NCBI GenBank assembly: GCA_016207585.1
Contig: JACQPI010000018.1
Coordinates: forward strand, 1-10,624
DNA length: 10,624 nt
Origin: Elusimicrobiota bacterium
Lineage (GTDB): Bacteria > Elusimicrobiota > Elusimicrobia > UBA1565 > JACRDR01
Reading direction: 5' to 3'
The position numbers and the translations under genes are program-made. The notes below the pieces were generated by a model, which was given only the letters and a program-made list of their open reading frames with translations, did no database searches and was not told the origin of the DNA. Positions 6,861 to 10,624 of this stretch are shown here, piece by piece (positions within the stretch are counted from its first letter, which is position 1; each line of letters opens with the position of its first letter).

Positions 6861-6889
6861 ATCCTAACCTTTTACAGGAGCGATATCAA
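6861..6889 (-). promoter_or_regulatory. Sigma70-type promoter of the glycosyltransferase gene
   Basis: On the minus strand, TTGATA (6884-6889) and TAGGAT (6861-6866) are separated by exactly 17 nt. Transcription would start near 6854, giving a leader of about 30 nt to the ATG at 6824. It lies back to back with the promoter of the divergent gene at 6919. Confidence 0.6.
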
Positions 6890-6902
6890 ACCGCCGGCAG
6901 AT

Positions 6903-6911
6903 TGGTACAAT
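6903..6911 (+). promoter_or_regulatory. Extended -10 promoter of the TPR-SpoIID gene (leaderless)
   Basis: TGG plus TACAAT (hexamer 6906-6911) forms an extended -10. The ATG follows after 7 nt, so the start site would coincide with the initiator codon. The -35 position is poor, as expected for an extended -10 promoter. No Shine-Dalgarno is present. Confidence 0.55.
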
Positions 6912-6918
6912 CACCAGA

Positions 6919-9099
6919 ATGGATCCTCGCAAACTCATCGTTGCGGGCTGGGCCGCGGCGGCGCTGCCGGCCGGCCTAGCCCGGGCCCAGCCGGCTTCGA
7001 CCCAGACCTCCGCCGTGGAGCCCTGGACCGCCGGCAGCTCCAGCTCCACGGCGGCCGTAGAACTCAGCAGCGCCGTCGCGCGATCCGAAGAGGATATCGC
7101 GCGCTCCCTGCAAAACGCGCATTCCCATTATTTTCAAGGCGACCTCGCCCGCTCGGCCGAGGCCTACCGGAAAATCCGGACGCGGGACCCGCGCACTCTG
7201 GAAGCCTGGCTCAACGGCGCGCTCGTATGGAAGGAGTTGGGAAAAAACGCCCAGGCGGTGGAATGGCTGTCCCAGGCCGCCCTCCTCTCCCCGCGGGACC
7301 CGAAGATACTCACGGCGCTCGGCTGGGCTGAATTTCACCATCGGGACCTCCAGGCCTCCGAAACTCGCTTCCGGGCCGCGTTGACGCTCAACCCCAAGGA
7401 ACTCTATGCGCTCCTCGGTCTAGGGCGGGTCGAACTCGCCACCCGGCGTTTCGCGCAGGCCGCCCTCCAATTCTCGGAAGCGGCCGAGTCGGACCCGCGA
7501 AACACCCTGGCGCAATTTTGGAAGGGGCAGGCGCTGGATGGGAACTCGGATCTGGCTGCGGCCATCGACGCCTATAAGCAGGCGGCCCTCAGCGACTCTT
7601 ATTTCATCGAGGGGCGCTTCGCCCTGGGCCGCGCCTACATGCGCCGCAGCTGGTTCCGGGAGGCGGCCTACCAGTTCAAGAAAGTCCTGGACGCCGATCC
7701 CGAGAACCCGCGCCTCAAGATAATCCGGCAAAAGATCAAGGGCTTCTGGAGTTCCCAGGCGCCGTATGAACCGTCCGGGCCCAGGATCGAAAAGGAAGCC
7801 GAACCCCGGCCGCCCGCCGCGCTCGGGATCCCTCCGGGGGAGATCCCGACCCTGCGCGTCGGCGTCGGAACGAACGCCATGGGCAAGCCCCTGCCGAGAA
7901 AGACGGCGGAGTTCAAATGCACGACGCCTTTCGACGTCGTGGACGCCAAGTCCGGCAAGCGGCTCGCCTCGGGGCGCGCCGGCCAGACGTGGCAGGTGCG
8001 TTTTACCTTCCGCAAGAAGACGCCCCGCATGGCGCTTGTGGGGCCGGATGGACGCCATAGGCTGGCCGCATCGAGGGCCTTGCGCATCCGCCCCGAATCC
8101 GAAAAGGGGGGAAAGACGACTCTCTCCGAACCCTTAACCTCCAGGAACCGGACGCTGCGGGGGGAAATCGAGATCGCGCTGCATCCCACCCGCCGCGCCT
8201 TCGAGGTGGTCAACGTGGTGGACCTGGAGACGTATAGCCACGGGGTCCTATCGGCCGAAATGCCGATCGACTCGCCGCTGGAAGCGCTCAAGGCCCAAGC
8301 CGTGGTGGCGCGCACCGAGGCGCTCTACATCAAGAGAAATCTCAGGCGCCATCGCGTCGGAAACTACGACCTCTGCGACGGGCAGCATTGCCAGGTCTAC
8401 ACCGGCGTCTCGGCGGAAACGCGCCGCTCCCGCCAAGTCGTCGACGCGACCCGGGGCCGCGTCGTCGCCTATCAAGGCAAAGCCGCGCATGTGTTGTATT
8501 CCTCCAATTGCGGGGGCCATACGCAAAGCGGCTGGGAGGTCTCCGGTTGGGGAGACGTTCCGTACTGGAGAGGCGCTCCGGACTCTTCTCCCGGCTCGCC
8601 GCCCTACCCCCGCTCTCCCTGGGAGCTCTGGTGGTGGCTGCGGCAAACGCCCAAGGCCTACTGCATGCCGTCCCGCTACGTCTATCCCTCCCATTACCGA
8701 TGGAACCGCATCATCGCGGCGAAAGACCTGGAAGAAAAACTCAATCGCTCCCGGAAGATCGGCAGACTCGTCGGCCTGAGGACGCTGCGCCGCGCGCGAT
8801 CCGGCCACCTCAACGCGGTCCTCATCCTAGGAAGCCGCAGGAACGTCAAGGTCACGGACGAGGCGCGCATGCGCAACCTCCTCGGCATCGGCTCCCAGAG
8901 AAGCGCTTTATTTCTCATCGAGACCGAATACGACGACCAGGGGCGCCCCGAAACTTTCGTCTTCCATGGGGCCGGCTGGGGACATGGTGTGGGCCTGTGC
9001 CAATCGGGCTCCATAGGCCGCGCGGAACAGGGCCAGACCTACGATGAAATATTGAAGGCCTACTTTCCCGGGAGCGAGATTGGGAACCTAAGGTACTGA
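6919..9099 (+). CDS. Exported TPR and SpoIID/LytB-domain protein
   Basis: A 726-aa exported protein. The signal peptide has a core at about 6-20 and a likely cut after ARA (21-23) before QPA. Residues ~58-275 form a run of tetratricopeptide repeats (for example NAHSHYFQGDLARSAEAYRKI and GRAYMRRSWFREAAYQFKKVLDADPENP), a protein-binding scaffold. From about 311 (TLRVGVGTNA) to the end lies a SpoIID/LytB domain. The catalytic glutamate is in LSAEMP (E447), followed by LEALKAQAVVARTEAL, CDGQHCQVYTG (C486, C491), NCGGHTQS (C531) and the closing GWGHGVGLCQSG (about 686-697). SpoIID proteins are lytic transglycosylases that cut glycan strands already stripped of stem peptides. Outside sporulation, such domains act with amidases in wall remodelling and division. 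There is no sporulation context here, so a wall-remodelling role with TPR-recruited partners is inferred. Confidence 0.9.
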   Translation: MDPRKLIVAGWAAAALPAGLARAQPASTQTSAVEPWTAGSSSSTAAVELSSAVARSEEDIARSLQNAHSHYFQGDLARSAEAYRKIRTRDPRTLEAWLNGALVWKELGKNAQAVEWLSQAALLSPRDPKILTALGWAEFHHRDLQASETRFRAALTLNPKELYALLGLGRVELATRRFAQAALQFSEAAESDPRNTLAQFWKGQALDGNSDLAAAIDAYKQAALSDSYFIEGRFALGRAYMRRSWFREAAYQFKKVLDADPENPRLKIIRQKIKGFWSSQAPYEPSGPRIEKEAEPRPPAALGIPPGEIPTLRVGVGTNAMGKPLPRKTAEFKCTTPFDVVDAKSGKRLASGRAGQTWQVRFTFRKKTPRMALVGPDGRHRLAASRALRIRPESEKGGKTTLSEPLTSRNRTLRGEIEIALHPTRRAFEVVNVVDLETYSHGVLSAEMPIDSPLEALKAQAVVARTEALYIKRNLRRHRVGNYDLCDGQHCQVYTGVSAETRRSRQVVDATRGRVVAYQGKAAHVLYSSNCGGHTQSGWEVSGWGDVPYWRGAPDSSPGSPPYPRSPWELWWWLRQTPKAYCMPSRYVYPSHYRWNRIIAAKDLEEKLNRSRKIGRLVGLRTLRRARSGHLNAVLILGSRRNVKVTDEARMRNLLGIGSQRSALFLIETEYDDQGRPETFVFHGAGWGHGVGLCQSGSIGRAEQGQTYDEILKAYFPGSEIGNLRY

Positions 9100-9124
9100 T
9101 ATGAATCGCCACATTTGGTAAGAT
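9096..9124 (+). promoter_or_regulatory. Promoter of rpiB
   Basis: CTGATA (9096-9101, 4 of 6 to the -35 consensus, overlapping the preceding stop codon) and TAAGAT (9119-9124) are 17 nt apart. TGG directly before the hexamer makes an extended -10. The expected start near 9131 leaves a leader of about 5 nt before the ATG at 9137, with no Shine-Dalgarno. Confidence 0.55.
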
Positions 9125-9136
9125 GTGCTAGTTCCC

Positions 9137-9598
9137 ATGAAAATCGCTCTCGGCGCGGACCACGGAGGTTTCGATCTCAAGCGCGCCATCCACAAATACC
9201 TGGAAGAAAAAGGGCATTCCGTCTTAAACCTGGGGACCGATTCCACGCAACCGGCCGATTATCCCGACTTCGCCGAGCGCGTGGCGTCGGCGGTCGCGCG
9301 CAAGGAGGCCGAGCGGGGCATCATGGTATGCGGCAGCGGCGTCGGCGCCTGCATCGCGGCCAACAAGGTGCCCGGCGCGCGGGCCGCCGTGTGCCACGAC
9401 ACCTTCTCGGCGCGCCAAGGCGTCGAGGACGACGACATGAATGTCCTGTGCCTGGGAGCGCGGGTCATCGGACCCCAACTCGCCCTGGATATCCTGGAAT
9501 CCTGGCTCAAGGCCCGTTTCTCCGATCAGGAACGCCATCGCCGGCGCCTTAGCAAGGTACTGGCCATCGAAGGAAAATACCTGCGAGCGTCAAATTGA
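9137..9598 (+). CDS. rpiB: Ribose-5-phosphate isomerase B
   Basis: The product interconverts ribose 5-phosphate and ribulose 5-phosphate in the pentose phosphate pathway, in the cytoplasm, as a LacA/RpiB-family dimer. It starts MKIALGADHGG, the family's N-terminal signature, followed by DYPDFA, MVCGSGVGACIAANK with the catalytic-base cysteine (C65, E. coli Cys66) and NVLCLGARVIG. The length of 153 aa is normal. ATG 9137 is chosen over an in-frame GTG at 9125, because family members begin exactly at MKIALG and the promoter places transcription start near 9131. One oddity is that the segment aligned with E. coli QHND, which holds the ring-opening His99, reads DDD here, so the histidine is replaced by aspartate. 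Allose-6-phosphate or another sugar phosphate as substrate is possible but less likely. Confidence 0.93.
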   Translation: MKIALGADHGGFDLKRAIHKYLEEKGHSVLNLGTDSTQPADYPDFAERVASAVARKEAERGIMVCGSGVGACIAANKVPGARAAVCHDTFSARQGVEDDDMNVLCLGARVIGPQLALDILESWLKARFSDQERHRRRLSKVLAIEGKYLRASN

Positions 9599-9623
9599 CA
9601 CTGCATGGTCATTTCGGTACAAT
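9595..9623 (+). promoter_or_regulatory. Near-consensus sigma70 promoter of the 9635 gene
   Basis: A perfect -35 TTGACA (9595-9600, overlapping the rpiB stop) and TACAAT (9618-9623) have an ideal 17-nt spacer. The start would be about 9630, only 5 nt before the ATG at 9635. This is the strongest promoter in the window by match. Confidence 0.75.
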
Positions 9624-9634
9624 CCGCTGCGAGC

Positions 9635-10321
9635 ATGGATCTATTCGGCCTTCGCAAAAGCGCTGAACCACCCCCCGCGGGCGGCGAGCCGCATGAGGCT
9701 TTCTCCTTTTCCGACAAACGCATCTGGGCCGTGCTCCTGGTCCTCAACACCATTTTCCTCTTTATCTTCGCGGGAGCCGTGGCGGGGATGCTCTGGGTGC
9801 GCTGGGGCAAGGCTCCCATGCCCTCCCGGATGCAGCAGACGCGCGATCGAAAATCCCCGGAGCCGCAAAAGGGGGAAAAGGCCAAATCCGAACCGATCGC
9901 GACGCCGCCCGCGGCGGCCCCCGTGCCCGCCGCGAAGGCGGCCCCGGCCGCGCCCCTGGAAAGGCGAGAGGCGAAACGCCCCCTGGGAAGTCCCAGCGTC
10001 CTGGCTCCCGATCTTCCTCGCCGAGAAGCGGGCCCCGCCAAAGGCGGCGATGCGGCGCCCGCGCCTCCCCACGCCGCCCCGATATCGGCGTCCGCGGATA
10101 AAACAAAGGCCCAGCCGGTCGAGTTCGTCTGCCACGCGAAAGAGGCCACAGAAGTCCTTCTGAGAGGCTCGTTTTTGGTGCGCACGGGCGGACTCAAGGC
10201 GATGACGCGGATCGAAAACGGCGCCTGGCATGTGACCGTCTCTCTTTTTTCCGGCCACTACAAGTACCGCTGCATCGTGGACGGCAAAAGATCCAAGATA
10301 TTCACGGTCGACGTCCCCTAG
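9635..10321 (+). CDS. Membrane-anchored protein with C-terminal CBM48-like (AMPK glycogen-binding type) domain
   Basis: The 228-aa product begins with a short polar segment, then one hydrophobic span (about 30-54, IWAVLLVLNTIFLFIFAGAVAG). A long Pro/Ala/Lys-rich linker (about 60-155) follows, and then a compact C-terminal domain (about 160-228). That domain has the rhythm of the AMPK glycogen-binding/CBM48 E-set fold: VEFVCHAKEATEVLLRGSF, a GAWHVTVSLFSGHYKYRCIVDG block and a final FTVDVP strand. The aromatic residue usual after the RGSF-like strand (FNxW) is missing, so sugar binding is doubtful and the domain may be a structural E-set. The flexible linker would hold it away from the membrane, probably on the periplasmic side. 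ATG 9635 is preferred over an in-frame ATG at 9605, because the promoter -10 lies at 9618-9623, downstream of 9605. The partner or function is unknown. Confidence 0.7.
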   Translation: MDLFGLRKSAEPPPAGGEPHEAFSFSDKRIWAVLLVLNTIFLFIFAGAVAGMLWVRWGKAPMPSRMQQTRDRKSPEPQKGEKAKSEPIATPPAAAPVPAAKAAPAAPLERREAKRPLGSPSVLAPDLPRREAGPAKGGDAAPAPPHAAPISASADKTKAQPVEFVCHAKEATEVLLRGSFLVRTGGLKAMTRIENGAWHVTVSLFSGHYKYRCIVDGKRSKIFTVDVP

Positions 10322-10330
10322 GAATATTCC
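10321..10330. terminator. Palindrome after the 9635 gene, weak terminator candidate
   Basis: GGAATATTCC is a perfect 10-nt palindrome at the end of the coding sequence, followed by TTTCTTC. The stem is short, so it is at best a poor intrinsic terminator or 3'-end signal. Read-through into the structured region beyond is possible. Confidence 0.25.
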
Positions 10331-10339
10331 TTTCTTCAA

Positions 10340-10624
10340 CCTCACCCAGTTTCTGGGGCGGGTCCTGTCGTCGATGGGACCCATCGCCTCTGCTCGCTGA
10401 CGCTCACACCCGGCGCCCTCGCAAACATCTGCGAGGACAGCTGTACTCGGCGATGTTGCCGAGTGCGATCCAACCCATCGACGCCACCCGCCGTTAATCT
10501 GGGTGAGGCCGCGACTTCACCCACAGGAAACTGGGGTGACGGATGGGAAGGCATTCCGGGCGAGGACGGTGCGTTAGCACCGCCCGCAGAACGGAAGGGG
10601 CCCATCCGGCAGGACCCCGACAAA
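10340..10624 (+). ncRNA. Candidate structured RNA or structured repeat of unknown family (runs off the window)
   Basis: This stretch has no credible gene but dense complementarity. The outer stem is 10340-10349 with 10499-10508 (10 bp). Within it are 10357-10363 with 10486-10492 (7 bp), 10369-10378 with 10474-10483 (10 bp) and 10383-10387 with 10465-10469 (5 bp). Inside lie two hairpins, 10417-10436 (loop AACATC) and 10445-10464 (loop GATGTT), whose loops are exact complements and could kiss. A hairpin at 10517-10539 is capped by GAAA with one bulged A. A jointed arm pairs 10540-10547 with 10601-10608, 10554-10558 with 10592-10596, and CGGTGC with GCACCG around GTTA (10567-10582). The GAAA cap favours the plus strand as the sense. 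No promoter is visible directly upstream. I cannot match it to a known RNA class. A transposable or REP-like repeat is the main alternative, since part of it recurs at 332-397. Confidence 0.55.
10552..10618 (+). repeat. Repeat copy 2, matching 332-397
   Basis: This copy shares two blocks with copy 1 (15 of 16 and 31 of 36 bases). Unlike copy 1, it retains the complementary bases that build the jointed hairpin arm 10540-10608, so it is probably closer to the ancestral form. Confidence 0.75.

Noticed and set aside
9605..9634. Earlier ATG for the 9635 gene
   Set aside because: The promoter -10 hexamer lies at 9618-9623, so an mRNA started from it would not include the ATG at 9605.
10340..10440. 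Resemblance of the minus strand (ACAGGACCCG followed by a GGGTGAGG end) to the 3' end of RNase P RNA
   Set aside because: The conserved RNase P blocks (GAGGAAAGTCC and the AGATGAATG-type region) are absent, and the nested stems do not match the RNase P layout.
10540..10610. Integron attC site
   Set aside because: No matching core pair (RYYYAAC with GTRRRY-type ends) brackets the hairpin, and no integrase or cassette array is present.
10342..10623. Minus-strand open frame of 93 codons covering the structured region
   Set aside because: The translation is rich in Ser, Pro, Gly and Arg with no domain, signal or hydrophobic core. The frame is explained by GC-rich composition, and the inverted repeats account for the sequence better.
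1..10624. CRISPR array, insertion sequence, prophage or toxin-antitoxin genes
   Set aside because: No regularly spaced direct repeats, transposase-like or integrase-like proteins or paired small toxin/antitoxin frames were found on either strand.

Overview
The window looks like chromosomal DNA of a GC-rich (low-60s percent by eye), Gram-negative-type bacterium. It encodes a type IV pilin-like protein, two signal-peptide proteins, a SpoIID/LytB-family wall enzyme and a tRNA without an encoded CCA end. Housekeeping genes sit next to proteins I cannot assign. This suggests a less-studied phylum, and Elusimicrobiota is my tentative guess, made only from the style of the pilin and of the TPR-SpoIID gene. 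Nothing in the sequence proves it.

Layout. 1-208: the 3' end of an AMP-forming acyl-CoA synthetase-type gene. 209-350: a spacer with a near-perfect hairpin and a REP-like remnant, running into a repeat shared with the far end of the window. 351-2030: cca, the tRNA CCA-adding enzyme. 2134-4894: a tight three-gene run of an unknown secreted protein, an aquaporin (3 nt gap) and folE (GTP cyclohydrolase I, overlapping the aquaporin). 4927-5451: a type IV pilin-like protein, followed after only 2 nt by tRNA-Gly(CCC) at 5454-5524. 5535-6824 (minus): a GT-C membrane glycosyltransferase, divergent from 6919-9099, a secreted TPR plus SpoIID/LytB protein. 9137-9598: rpiB. 9635-10321: a single-pass membrane protein with a glycogen-binding-like C-terminal domain. 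10322-10624: no credible protein gene, but a densely self-complementary stretch that I read as a structured RNA or structured repeat.

How the parts relate. The tRNA-Gly lacks CCA and would need the cca product encoded nearby. The pilin, the SpoIID protein and the glycosyltransferase all belong to the cell envelope. rpiB and folE are ordinary metabolism. Five genes share an unusual start architecture: a sigma70-like -10 hexamer ends only 6-14 nt before the ATG and no Shine-Dalgarno is visible, which implies leaderless or near-leaderless mRNAs.

The most novel signal is at 10340-10624. It has nested perfect stems of 10, 7 and 10 bp enclosing two hairpins whose six-base loops are exact complements, then a GAAA-capped hairpin and a long jointed arm. 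Part of that arm is repeated at 332-397, where it supplies the likely ribosome-binding site, start codon and first codons of cca.
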